From positions 1,302,001 through 1,366,000 of the forward strand of contig VJWM01000068.1 of assembly GCA_010909165.1 (NCBI GenBank): a stretch of DNA of 64,000 bases, given 5' to 3'. Source of the DNA: Anthoceros angustus (lineage: Eukaryota; Streptophyta; Anthocerotopsida; Anthocerotales; Anthocerotaceae). The number at the start of each line of letters is the position of its first letter. Within the stretch, counting starts at the first letter, position 1. Shown piece by piece: positions 48,097 to 59,294 of the stretch. Under the pieces are notes generated by a model that was not told where the DNA came from, did no database searches, and worked only from the letters and a program-made list of their open reading frames with translations. Position numbers and translations under genes: made by a program.

Positions 48097-48607
48097 CGCT
48101 GCCTAAGTTTATAACAACAAAACAAAACAAGAATCGACATAATTGTCGACCTCATTCAGAGGTTCGAGCTAAATGCATCAAGATCCGCTCAGTTGAGTGG
48201 AGAGTTCTAGTCCACAAAAACGCACATCATCAACGCAGTGTGGGCTCATGCTCACTGATCATGCAACCTATTGTTCCAACCGGATGAATTGCATAGAAAA
48301 GAATGCCAATCGTGAGCCATTGCTCAGCCAGTGTCGCGACCGCGCTTTCACAGCTAGGACTCTCATGACTGCTACCAACACAGACCTCTTAAGCTCCCGT
48401 CTCATCATCTGCTCATCTGCCTTCGCTCCCGCTCCCGCCATCACTTTGAACTTTGTTCGCATCATCATTCATGCGCGGATTCTCAACCAAAAGCCTAAAT
48501 CTCGGGCGCCCTATTCACATAGGCACCGCACACTATTGACCTAATCGTGTTTTACCACGCATTTATACCCACATGCGAATTAACCTAGAACCGCTTATGT
48601 TAGCTCC
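48097..48607. other. Unassigned spacer between repeats
   Basis: Moderate-GC sequence with short frames on both strands, for example 48,197-48,544 plus. No recognised domain. It is flanked by the second and third copies of the 700-bp repeat. Confidence 0.3.
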
Positions 48608-49789
48608 TACATATGCAGCCGCACATTGGGAAGCAATTCCTCTTGCGCCCCAAAGTCTGGGAAGTAAACGCCGCTTTCCTCACAACCAGACCATGACGCG
48701 AGCGAAGGGCAAGGGAAAGAGATGCCCGAGGCTCGCCCTCAAGAGGGGGCGCACGAAGAGGCAAAAAACCAGCAGCAGGAGGAGTGCCACAAGGAGGCCG
48801 CGGCTTGGAAATGCCGCAATTTACTTGTTTTGCGGGGCAGCTCAACCCCCGAGACCTAGTCGACTTTCGGTAGTAGGCCGAAGAAGATAACATCCAATTA
48901 GGATGGGTGTATGGCCGCCAATGGGCCTACACCAATTTGGAGTTGATTGAGGAATGCTTTGTCAATCTTCACCAACCGGGCGAGCCTTACCGCCGGAGAG
49001 AAATGCCAGATCCTCGTCGACGGTGAAGCATCAAGCAAGTGTATGGAGACCGGAGGAGAGCTCGAGTTGCTCTTCTTGAGAGGACGAATGGGAGGAGAGC
49101 CTCACGGTGGACATTCCCAAGAGGTCTTGGACCTCATCGATGGGGATGAAAGCTAAAACGAAGAATGGCTGGAAGACGGAAAACATCAAGGAGCTCAAGT
49201 GGAGACTCTTCGCCAAGATTGTATTGGGATTGGTAAATTATCACTCACCTCTTATTTTAGCACCAATTTCTTACAGCCTTATGGAAGATTGTAAGAGGAG
49301 CCAAGCAGTGGGGACCATAATGTATGAGGCGTACATCCATCATAGGGAGAAGCTTCTCAAGCCCAATGCGGTGGATGAGGGAAGTGCAAGGCCTTGGTAC
49401 CTCAGCACTTACCTGGTACATTTATGGGAAACGGAAGGGCTCTTGACCAGCAAAGAGCTGGAGGACTCATGGCACCCTTTTGAGATCATATACCTCCAGC
49501 CTAGCCTAGAAAGGCCTTTGCCTTTCGCTCTCAGGAGGACCATGGGAGGACAAACTTCCTCAAGTGTCACACCACCAGGGCCGAGAGTTGAAGAAGTGTA
49601 GCAGTATCGATGGGGTTGCCGGAAAGAGAGGATCTCCCCTCACATGTGCCTCATAGAGACGAGCAGGAGATGCAGGCCAATGAGGGCCAAGTGGTAGTGT
49701 ATTTGGGCCCCACCGCAAAGAGGAGGGCACCATGGTAGGAAGAACATTTCGAGGGTGGGGCTTTCCCACCATTTCTTTTGTGCAGGGAA

Positions 49790-49990
49790 GCACCTAAGCT
49801 ACCTACGGAGGTAGGTAAGCTACCTCAGTAGGCCAAGAACCCACGGGAGGTAAGCTACCCACGGTGAGAAGCACCTAAGCTACCTACGGAGGTAGGTAAG
49901 CTACCTACGAAGGTAGGCCAGCAACCTACGGAGGTAGGTAAGCTACCTACGCCGGTAGGGAAGCAGCCTACCGGGTAGGTGAGCCGTCTA
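49790..49990. repeat. Palindromic minisatellite (CTACCTACGGAGGTAGGTAAG)
   Basis: About nine variants of GTAAGCTACCTACGGAGGTA follow one another. Each unit holds the inverted pair CTACCT/AGGTAG around a CGG, CGA or CGC centre, so every unit can form a small hairpin, and neighbours can pair too. Confidence 0.7.
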
Positions 49991-50207
49991 CGGTGGCGAG
50001 GTAGGAGAAGGAACGGCAGCGCGAGGCGCCAAGGGCCGCGCCAAGACAGCAGCCGCCCGCAGGAAGGGGCGATGGAGCACCACCGCAAGGGTCTACCCCA
50101 TCGCGCAGCGGTCAGGAGACCGAGCAGCGAGATGCGAGGGCGCCGAAAGCCCTCAGCAAAAGGCCAGAGGGGTCTGACTTGGGACCCCTAGGGAGAAGTG
50201 CTAAGTG

Positions 50208-51095
50208 TCTACGAGACACTTAGCTGGGTGGACTTGAAGAAGGCGAGGGACATGGCAACCTCCCTTCTAGCATGTCAAGAAGAAATCAGGGCGAATAAGG
50301 CTCGGGAGACGGAAGAAAGGCAGGCAGGGACCCAATGGCAACTTGAAGCCATGGAGTCCGACGAGAAAGCGGCGAAGTTGGGGAAAGAAGTGGAGAAAAT
50401 CCAACGAGACCTCCTGAACCATCGGCGGGCGGAGAAGATTTTGGAGGGGAAGTTGTCCCAGGCAGACGAGAGAGCCCACAAAGCCACCACACAACGAGAT
50501 ACCTGGCGATAGAAGGCCGAAAATCATTACGCCCAACTAGAGCAAGAGCGGGCGGGCAAAATCCAAGCTCTAGGAAAGGAGAAGAAAGCGGCCCGGTGGA
50601 AGCCAGGAGCAGATTTTGGCTACCAAGCCATCAAAATCCGGGATGTGGAAGAAGAGCTACGAGACACTTAGCTGGGTGGACTTGAAGAAGGCGAGGGACA
50701 TGGCAACCTCCTTCTAGCATGTCAAGAAGAAATCGTAATACAAGGCTGGGAGACGGAAGAAGGCGTGGGACCCAATGGCAACTTGAAGCCATGGAGTCCG
50801 ACGAGGGCGCGGTTGGGGAAAGAAGTGGAGAAAATCCAACGAGACCTCCCAACCATCAGGGTGAGAAGATTTTGGAGGGAAGTTGTCCCAGTGCAGACGA
50901 GAGAGCCCACAAAGCCACCACACAACGAGATACCTGGCGATAGAAGGCCGAAAATCATTACGCCCAACTAGAGCAAGAGCGGCGGGCAAAATCCGAAGCT
51001 CTAGGAAAGGAGAAGAAAGCGGCCCAGCAGGTGGAAGCACAGGAGCAGATTTTGGCTACCCAAGCCATCAAAATCCGGGATGTGGAAGAAGAGCT
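50208..51095. repeat. Tandem duplication inside the coiled-coil frame, period about 447 bp
   Basis: CTACGAGACACTTAGCTGGG starts at about 50,208 and again at about 50,657; both copies run through GGACTTGAAGAAGGCGAGGG to CGGGATGTGGAAGAAGAGCT. The second copy has lost bases at several CAG, CGG and GGC sites. The period of about 447 is compatible with an in-frame repeat of 149 codons. Confidence 0.7.
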
Positions 51096-51724
51096 ACGTA
51101 AGACCCGGTTGAGCTTGAAAGTGAGGAGCACGGAGCTAGTTCAGCAAGATCTCCAAGTGCAAGGGCTGGAACGTGAGAAGGATGCTTGGCAGGAGGAACG
51201 GGAGAGATTGGCCAAGCGAGTGACTGACCTGGAGCTAAGAAGGATCCAGGAGGAGGAGCACCACAAGAAAGTGGTGCATAGAATGTTGGTGGTCGAAGAG
51301 GCGTTTCGGCATTATGCCCTACAATCAAACCACCGACCAACTCAAAGAGGCCAAAGATGAGAATGTCGCCTTCATGGTGGGAGAGTTGACGATGGCCGAG
51401 ATGCCTACAAGGGTAGGTGTGAGGAAGGAGAGTGGCACCGCCGAGCTCGACGACCTCGAGCCGATGTCGAGCCTAGGAGCACATCTCCACAATCGAGTCC
51501 CAAGACCAAGAATGAGGTGCCTGCCTTGCGAGGAGGACCTTGGGGCCTCATGACGATGACCGGAGACTCTCCTCTGGTGAGACCGAGGCCTCGGATTTTG
51601 ACGAGGCCACAAGTGGTATGGACTCAGGGGTCGAGAGGGAGAGGGGACCCCGCGCCAAGAGAAGGAGAGAGCTCAGAAGGCATGGTAGGGGAGCAGCCTA
51701 CGCTTGCTGGCTGTGCTTAGATTG

Positions 51725-52300
51725 ACTCCTCATGCCTTGTCACACACAAGATCGGATAACGCTAAGTATGGTTCTTGTGCATGCTTCATCTTTCACACGC
51801 AAGGCTCGTGACCAACCAAAGAAAATTTGCTACTCACCACATTCATGAGGCCAAAATAAGTTGGGCCATAAGGCAAGTGATGATAACAAGGTCATCGTTT
51901 CCTCGATGCTCATGAACCATCACAAGATCGGTGAAGTCATTTGCTCGATGCCTTGACAATTTCGAGATGACCTAAAACACGACCACGATCAAGACGGTTG
52001 ATGACCGACACCATCAATCGGGGACAAGATGACGAGAAGGATGGAGGGAGAAGTTTGCAACTCACCGACCTCCACGGTTTATCCTTTGTGCATTTGGCAA
52101 CACTATCTTGAGCTCTCAGTCACAAGAACGCCACCGTTGGAAACCGCGCAGGACTTTTACCACATCCAGGAGAAACAAACTTTCACTCGGATACACACCT
52201 TCACGAATTGGGTGAGCGTCTGCTGGATGCCTAGGCGTGGTGGCGGGATTTTGGGATCCTTGTCACTGCGTGATACTCGTCGTCGATGCGGTCACCATCT
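51725..52300 (-). pseudogene. IMP4: IMP4 5' part, truncated within exon 4 (right block Y)
   Basis: This aligns with left IMP4 exons 1-3 and the first part of exon 4. It begins abruptly at about 51,724, inside exon 4 (VTRHE-), directly against the repeat island; the 3' half of the gene is missing. Exon 3 has lost bases at about six places relative to the intact left copy, mostly within CTG or CAG (for example AAGCTGTTGGG to AAGTTGGG, and GCTCTGGATG to GCTCGATG), so no frame is kept. Non-functional. Confidence 0.8.
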
Positions 52301-53248
52301 CTAGGAAATTCACGAAAATACAAACTCTCGTGTTCGCAGCTAGTGAGCCTAGTGGTGGATTCGAGTTTCGGACTTGTCTCATGACTAATGCTAGGTTTGA
52401 AACTCAATGGTCAATCGGTTCTATGCTGAGTGGAATTTTATTGAAATAGGTATAGAAAGGTGGGTGATCGCATCCACCTCAAAACCCTAAACCCCTTTGA
52501 AGGAAGAAGGTTTTAAATAGGACTCTCATTACACCTGTATGGTAGGTAGGAACACTAGGTGTACATATATAGTTTTTGAGCTTGGCATAATCTAAAAAAT
52601 TTGAACTTCCGAGAGTGAATGACTAGAAATGTGCATGGCTAACATACATTCGTAGAATTAGGATGGAGGGAGAAGTTGAAGCCAACTTCGTTCACGAATT
52701 GTTGAAGCCAAGAGAATATTCAATGTGGTATAAGGTTGAAGCCACATAACAAACACAGCGCAGAGTGCAGATGCCATATCACTGCTGTCTAAGAGTGTAG
52801 TGGTTTGCACAGGTATTCAGAAGACCAGCAAAAGTAATTGGTCAGCCAGGGTGAGGCCCTCCTGTTCCATTTGTACATTCAGGGCATTCAATCCTCCTTC
52901 ACTCCTGACCAACGGGCATCTTTTTTTCACAATTTTGAGTGTGCAGCTGCCTGCCCTCCTGCAGGGCACCACACTTTTTGTGGCCAAACTGTGATAAACC
53001 CTGCAGGCATCTTCAGTCCCCCACATTTTGCATACATGCCCACCAGGCAAGTGTCAACAACAAGTTACGAGGAATGCCATTGTTGAACACATTCCAGTGC
53101 ACTCTTCTGCCAGATTCCGAGGTGGCGGCAAATGCACAACCCTGGATGGCAGCTACCAAGACGCAGCATCCGCCTTCGGACCTGTCTTACACATCTCATG
53201 CCACAGTTGTATGGCCTCATGATTAGGTTTACCATGCTTAGCATGTGC

Positions 53249-53284
53249 AGAAGAAGAAGAAGAAGAAGAAGAAGAAGAAGAAGA
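53249..53284. repeat. (AGA)n microsatellite, long allele
   Basis: About twelve AGA units; the left copy (7,919-7,938) has five to six. Confidence 0.9.
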
Positions 53285-53847
53285 ATTTTATTGAAGTCCA
53301 CTAAGGACGGATTTCCGTCATGGAACACACATATGCAGAGCTTATGGAGAACCACATGGAGGAATCTGGTAGCATCGCTGAAAAGTAAGGGAATGGTCAA
53401 GCCGTGGAAATGCAAGCACTGCAGGTTCACATTTTCTCTTTTAACTGGCTTGCTGTAAAACCATTGAATTTGGAGGATCATTGAATGGCGGATCTTTGCA
53501 GAAGATGAAGGTTGCATAGCTATGATTTATTGCCGAAGGAGTGGACAGGCAAGCGGAACATGACTGTACTGGCACAACATGTGCATCTGCAAAACAAGAG
53601 ATGGTTCCCATTTGCAACTGACTCGTACCAAGTTTGACAGTGAGCACACTCAAATGCTGCTAAAGCATACACTCCTTGTCCAGGCTCGATGCCCGCTGAT
53701 TGCCTGCGGCTGAATTCCAGCCCTTCCAGTTCAGCCCCAGCCCTTCCAGCCTTACTGATTGGACGAGAGATGTCCCGTCTTCCATCAATCCTGTTATCCC
53801 TCTCAAGCCATCAGGCCATTCCTACATGTATCATTCATGGCACCAGC

Positions 53848-56047
53848 CTAACCTTCGGGCATCCCTACCTTCACAGAAGAGAATGACGAGCTTTGCAACC
53901 GGGTCATCTCCAGTGACTCGTCGGGCTTTATAGTTTGCTGGGGACTCCGATGGTTATCTGCTGTGTAAACCGCAACTGGTTTACATCTTGGGAGCGAAGG
54001 TAGTTCAACCTCTTGGTTCAAGATCTGCTGCACGCGCCTAGTAGAAGGCCTCAAGCTGGGATCCGGGTGGGTGCACATCAAGCCGACATGTAGCACACAG
54101 GTTAGGTCCCTAGGATCAAACTTTCCCGCCAGTGCTGGATCCGCCACACCCAGAAGGTTGCCAGCTTCTAGCATCTGCCACACCCAGTCCAGTAGCTGAA
54201 CTCCCTGGTTGGGGATTACCGGTCTCCTGCCGCTGGCCACCTCCAGCAACAAAACCCCAAAGCTGAAAAGATCCGACTTGGCCGTGGCCTGCCCAGATAG
54301 GGCAAGCTCCGGCGGCATGTAGCCAAAGGTCCCAGCTAAGTGTGAGAGCGCGAGGCCCGTGGCGAAGGTCTCCTCCACCAGGCGGGACAAGCCGAAGTCT
54401 CCCAGCCGGGCTTCCATGTTGGAATCCAGCAGCACGTTGGCCGGCTTGATGTCCCTGTGCAGAATGCACTTCCTCCACTCCGTGTGGATGTACACCAAAG
54501 CCGTTGCAATCCCTCGGACAATGTGAAATCTGTCTGTCCAGGATAGCACCTGCTGACTGGAGTAGAGGTGACGATCCAGGCTGCGGTTAGGCATGTAGTC
54601 GTACACGAGCAGGAGCTCGTCCCGCTCCTGGCACCAGCCACGGAGATGCACCAGGTTCCTGTGCCTGAGCTGCCCCAAGATCTTTAGCTCCGCACGGAAC
54701 TCCTTGGATCCCTGCCTTGAATCCTGCGCGATCCTTTTGATGGCTACCTCGACATCTGAGTCCCCCATCGGCATTACCCCCCGGTACACAGTCCCGAACC
54801 CGCCTTTCCCGAGGATCTGTGATTTGCTGAACCCTAGAGTCGCCTTCTTCAGCTCCTGGTAGGTGAATGGGCGAGTCCAGTGGGTGATATCTGCATCCTC
54901 CACGGAAGAAGTGCCTGACGGGTCGGAGCTCCTGGCTGTGGACGATGTTGATGCTTTGTCCGTGATGCGAGCACTGAGGGATTCCGGGCCATCCTTCCCG
55001 GAAGATCCACCACATCTGCAACAAAAGAAGCAGCCAAGGCCGCAGCCAAGAGCAACTACCAGCAAAGCTGCTCCAGTTGCAACCCCTGCAACCAGGCCAG
55101 TGCTGCTCTTCTTGACTGCCTGAGGCTCAGGCTCAGGCGCAGCGGCTGGAGGTGGGGTGGGGTGGGGGTGAGGTGAGGTGCGGGTGGGGGTGCAGGTGGG
55201 GTGGTTGTGGCAGGCCACTGGTGGAGAAGGTCCATTCGTAGATGTAGACGTTCTGTTCTGTGCCGTCGCCTGTGCTAGCCGTGAATCCGACATAGGAATA
55301 CTCTTGAACGATGCTGGAAACGTTCAAGCTGCTGTAAGTAAGCACAAGAGAAGCACCAGATTTCTGATTTCCGCTGGCATACGCTGACATGTACACCCAC
55401 AGCTCCTGCGCGTCCGCAGAATAGTCGACCCAAACTGACAAGGTAGGACCCTCTGTCCCTGAGTAGTCAGCGAGCGTAATGCTGTACTCCGTCAGGTTGG
55501 TCGTCGTGGCAGAAGCAATGCTGTTGATGTCCAGCCCCACGTGGTTCGAATCGTTCGGGGGATCCCATTCATTGCAAAAGTCGTCGAACTCCACGGCCAA
55601 GACTTGAAAACTGGGATTCGCGGCAGGGTCGAACTGGGAGTTGTTACTGAGACCGAGACCACCGCCGAAGCTGTGATTAGGCAGCTCGTAGCTAGGAGCG
55701 ATGATAAAGGTCATCCCATCTGCCGCGTAGCCTGTATACGGAACTTTCATGGCGAAGGTGAAGGAGACGTTGAAGGAAGCTTTCACACCAGTGGCCGCAT
55801 CATAGAACTGCACAGGCTCGCCATACACTGCTCTGGACACCAAGTCCTGACCTGTCGTCATCGTGGCGTCGCTCGAATCGAGGTGCAAAGCGCCTGACTC
55901 CAGTGTGCAGTTGCCTTCCAGCCGCATCACCCCGTTCGCTGAATCTGTGAAGTTGCGAGAGAAAGAAAAGTACACATTCCCCGAGCTCACATTCTGCGCA
56001 CGGCAGCTCAACATCACGGCCAGCAGAGGAAGCACAAGGGCGCACAT
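53848..56047 (-). CDS. L-type lectin receptor-like kinase (right copy)
   Basis: This is the better-preserved copy, intronless, starting at the ATG at 56047 (MCALVLPLLAVMLSC signal peptide). A longer frame to 56263 exists but is not open in the left copy. In order: lectin domain (residues about 19-265; metal-site VEFDDF...NHVGLDINS; many N-x-S/T sites), Pro/His hinge, transmembrane segment (GAALLVVALGCGLGCFFCC), Ser/Thr-rich juxtamembrane part, kinase (GKGGFGTVY; VEVAIKR; HRDIKPANVLL; DFGLSRL; GTFGYMPPEL), and a short tail. The RD and DFG motifs predict an active kinase; the lectin would face the cell exterior. One G is missing from a G-run in the hinge (about 55,198) compared with the left copy, which splits the frame; everything else is open. 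Plant LecRKs act in immune and symbiotic perception; the ligand here is unknown. Confidence 0.88.
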
Positions 56048-56984
56048 GCTGTGCAGCTGGGGCAGCATCTCGTCTTTGTCTAGCAGGCCAGGGCCCGATA
56101 CCTCCCAAGCTGCTCGCAAGTTGTGCACAGTGAAAGCGTTCGGGATCGGACATGGAGCGAGGAAGGAAGGAAGGAAGGAGGCAAACGAAGGCCCCCCGCG
56201 GCGAGGTCCGATTCCCTGTCCCCAAACCTTGGGGTTTGATGCAACCCTGGGCATGCACCACATCTACTGGAGGCCGGTCCTGGTGGACGCTGCCCACCAC
56301 GCTGACGCGACCTTCGGTGATCCTCATTCCCAACCACTCGCTTCGGGATGACGTCTTCAGCGTCAGCCCCACGCTTGGCTTACGTTGGCGCCGGGTCTGG
56401 TATCCCTGACAACACCGTGTTTCCAGCAAGCGCTGCCAGGCGCCAGTCACAGGCAATGGCAGTGAAATCAATAAAAGATGGCATTCTATACATCAGTTCA
56501 GTTGTGTGTCCACCAAAGCCGGGACCCTCCGGCACCAATCCTGTGCGGTCCGCTCGCGAACTTCCAAAACGGTGACCGGAGTCGTGTTGTTCCTTCATCC
56601 GCTTCAGGGCTTCAGGGCAGGGCGCTTCCCCTGAAATTTGCGCGCGCTCTTCATGCCAAGTTCTCACATGAGAGATGTGTGGCGGGAGCGTGGAGGAAAG
56701 GTTGAAATGGACGGAGGTGTTGCTGAAGGTGCAGGAGCAGGAGCATCCTCCTGCTGCCTAAGCTCAACAACATAGTGTACGGCCGGATGTGGTTCTGGTT
56801 CTGTTCGAGGATGGCACGGCCGGTTGTGAGGACTGTTTTGCCTGTTCCAGAGAGGGACAGCGAGTTTTGGGAGGATTGCGTCATTCAGTGTGAAGATGGC
56901 CGACCTTGTCATGGAGGCGCACACTCCTGCTCCGCCAAGCCAGGGGTGCTGGGATGGGCAACCCCTGTCATTTTGACCTGTCCC

Positions 56985-57324
56985 CAAGCTCGGTCCCGGT
57001 CCCGGCATGTGTTAGTAAAAACATGGGACGGGAGGTTCTTCAAGAGTCCGGCCTATTACCCTCGGGCACCGAGGGTTCATAAAAGGTTCGGTTTAAAATT
57101 AATAAATTATTTAATATTATATCCAAGGATTTATATTTTATTATGGACACATGGATATCTTATTATGGACGCAGTTTGTAGTCCGCCGTCCAGTCTTTTA
57201 TATTATTATTTATAAATTATTTATTTAATATTTTATTATATTTAATGACCAAGGGTCGCAAAAGGCACGGTCCTGCTCGGTCCGGGACCGTAGCCAGGCT
57301 AGGCGGTCCCGGGGACTGAGCTAG
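56985..57324. mobile_element. Possible hAT-like miniature element
   Basis: AT-rich DNA is bounded by near-perfect inverted ends: CAAGCTCGGTCCC at the left and GGGACTGAGCTAG at the right (11 of 13 match when inverted). Interior GC-rich repeats of CGGTCCCGG and CGGTCCGGGACCG lie next to both ends. No coding. It is absent from the equivalent place after the left block Y. Confidence 0.4.
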
Positions 57325-57325
57325 T

Positions 57326-58037
57326 ATCAAACCCTCTAATTGGGACCCCTATAAATGGGAACCCCTTTAAATGGGACGCTTACTCCCTTGAATGTGCTAC
57401 ATGCTAAATGGGAAACCCCTCTAATTTGTAAATGGGAACATGTCTTCCAAACATTCAATGCAAGTACACCTCTGTAAAAGGGAAAATACATATTTTTTTA
57501 AAAAAATAGAAAAATTGAGGAAATCGTCTTATCGAGATTACGTATATTCGTACAGAGGATGAAATATGGCAAGCATTAATTCCTCCGCCTGTCAATGAGG
57601 AGGGTGAGGAGAATGATACAGCGTTAGTGGAGACCATAGCGCCAAGACCGCGTACGACAAAGGATGCTGTAGATAATGCTATGAGGATAGCGAAGATGTT
57701 TTTGGAAGAGATGCACATAACACTCTTGATGCTTTGAAGTTGCATTCTCAGTTGGAAAAACATATTGCTAGTCATTGGATGAAAGCAACTCAGCATCAAT
57801 CAAGAATTGATGATTATTTTAACCTGGCAACTAGAATTAGGTTGGCAGCTATGTAGTATGAGGGAGCATTTTGGATTTTTTGGAAGCTTTTAAGCTCTTT
57901 CGAATTTTTGATTTAAAAGATTTTTGATTTTTTAAATATTTTATTTTCAAAAAAGATGAAAATGCCTAAACGGGAACCCCTCTAAATGGGACGATTTTTG
58001 CTACTCCCAATTGTTCCCAATTAGAGGGGTCTGACTG
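57326..58037 (+). mobile_element. Pogo/Tigger-like deletion derivative with transposase tail
   Basis: Left end TATCAAACCCTCTAATTGGG and right end CCCAATTAGAGGGGTCTGACTG (followed by TA) are inverted copies; CCCCTNTAAATGGGA words recur inside both ends. The plus strand between carries a broken frame with IWQALIPPPVNEEGEENDTA, APRPRTTKDAVDNAMRIAK, SQLEKHIASHWMKATQHQ and SRIDDYF, which resembles the C-terminal tail of Tigger/jerky-type DDE transposases (ending in a '-Q--I-DYF' motif). The DDE core is deleted, so it cannot move by itself. It separates the right block Y from the right block X. Confidence 0.6.
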
Positions 58038-58311
58038 TACTCGGTCAAAATGATACCCTGAATTGGGCAACCGAGGGCCCGTCCCTCACTTTCCTCACCA
58101 ATTAATGTGGCCGGGTGGATTAGGTCAGCCGGAAAGGCGCTCTCCCAGCTGCAACCAGGGCTTAGGGCATGGCAGGAAGGAGTCGGCTGCCAAAGGCTGC
58201 AGCTCGGGGGCGTCTGGAGCAGCTCGAGCAAGCTAGGAAGGAGAAGGAGGCTGCCCGTGCCAGGCGGGAAGCTCAGGCTGGGAAACGGAGACACTCAAGC
58301 ATGTGCAGAGA

Positions 58312-58965
58312 TTATGGAAAACCACATGAAGAAATCTGGTTTGCCCACCCTGGTGAACCCATGGCCTCCTCCAGCCTACCTCCACATGCATACATGCGCA
58401 AGATATGGTTTTCCAAGTATGCACTCGACTCGTACCCAAGTTTGGCAGTGAGATCATGAACTCGACGCCCAACAACCAAATCCTTCTTAGCTATACATAG
58501 TTTTAGTACAGCGTACAACAGAGACTGGGAAATGGCAGACTCTGTCTTCGCCAGCGATCCAACAGTATCAAAAAGCTTCCCCTGCTTACATAACGTGCTC
58601 ACGATAACAAAAGTAACAACACCCATTGCCGATCCTGCACGCCTCCCAGGTTTAGGCTTATCCGAGGAGCTGGACTCGGAAGGAGAGGCACCACGTCCCA
58701 TCTGCAGATCCATGCACATGAGGTGCTCATCAACCCAAGCTGGCTTAAACATGTTGCTTAAGCACAGCACCTTGCCGGACCCCTTACGCCGGAAGTCAGG
58801 GGAACGGGCGCTCTTCTTACCTCGTCCATTGCCCACCACAGGGTAGGGTCCAGAAAAATTGCTGCCACAAGTGCTCCTGCTCCTGGCAACGACCGTAGCT
58901 GGAAAACTCGTCCCTACCCACACTTTCTCGGAAGTGGAAGTACTGGGCTCCTTACATTGATGCAC
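58312..58965 (-). pseudogene. PPR protein 5' fragment (block X, right copy)
   Basis: This is a 217-codon open frame from the ATG at 58965. It starts with a basic/Ser-rich, possibly organelle-targeting leader, then one clear pentatricopeptide region: LLYAVLKLCIAKKDLVVGRR, VHDLTAKLGYESSAYLENHI and LRMYACGGRLEEA. 'C--KKDL--G--VHD' and 'N-ILRMY--CGRL-EA' are the usual words of plant PLS-class PPR proteins, which bind organelle RNA. Right after LEEA the sequence switches to unrelated DNA and stops within 20 codons, so only the first one or two of the expected ten or more repeats remain. It is a truncated fragment; transcription is unknown. Confidence 0.6.
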
Positions 58966-59294
58966 CTGGAGGCTTTTCTTGCGAGTCGACTCCCTAGGCT
59001 GAGGTTAGCAGGATCTCCTCGTAGAATCCCTGTACACACACTAATTTGTTGGGTCCCGCCTGAAAGCCAACGACCTGCAAAGAGAAGAAAAGAAGCTTCA
59101 CCTTTCACTGTGGCCATCGTTCAGGGACCGCCGTCGGAGGTGCTTGGACAGGACTAGGCCGCTCACAAACGCATCCTCTCTACGCGCACTAACCCACGGC
59201 CGCTACATCAGCCAGGCCAGGGTTGGTGGATTGACCTGGACGGTGAATGGCAGTGCAGACAAAGTTGTTGAACAGTGGGCAGTTAAGCTGTGCT

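Larger units (their letters stand above)
48880..51720 (+). pseudogene. Unrecognised coiled-coil (gag-like) protein gene, family copy 2
   Basis: A diverged relative of 40,340-42,520 on the same strand, in broken frames (48,947-49,156; 49,107-49,601; 50,198-50,512; 51,031-51,360; 51,540-51,725). Matching parts in the same order: QWAYTNLELIEECF; GMKAKTKNGWKTENIKELKW, RLFAKIVLGL and HHREKLLKPNAVD; a long coiled coil (AKLGKEVEKIQRDLLNHRRA; EREKDAWQEERERLAKRVTD); and a GPHDDDR tail near 51,545. Between the globular part and the coiled coil it carries the palindromic minisatellite (49,790-49,990), and part of the coiled coil is tandemly duplicated. It ends at the junction with the truncated IMP4 at about 51,724. 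Confidence 0.45.

Noticed and set aside
55133-56263. Start of the right receptor kinase at 56,263 (72 extra residues)
   Set aside because: The left copy has an in-frame stop in the extension, and the hydrophobic signal peptide begins at the ATG at 56,047.
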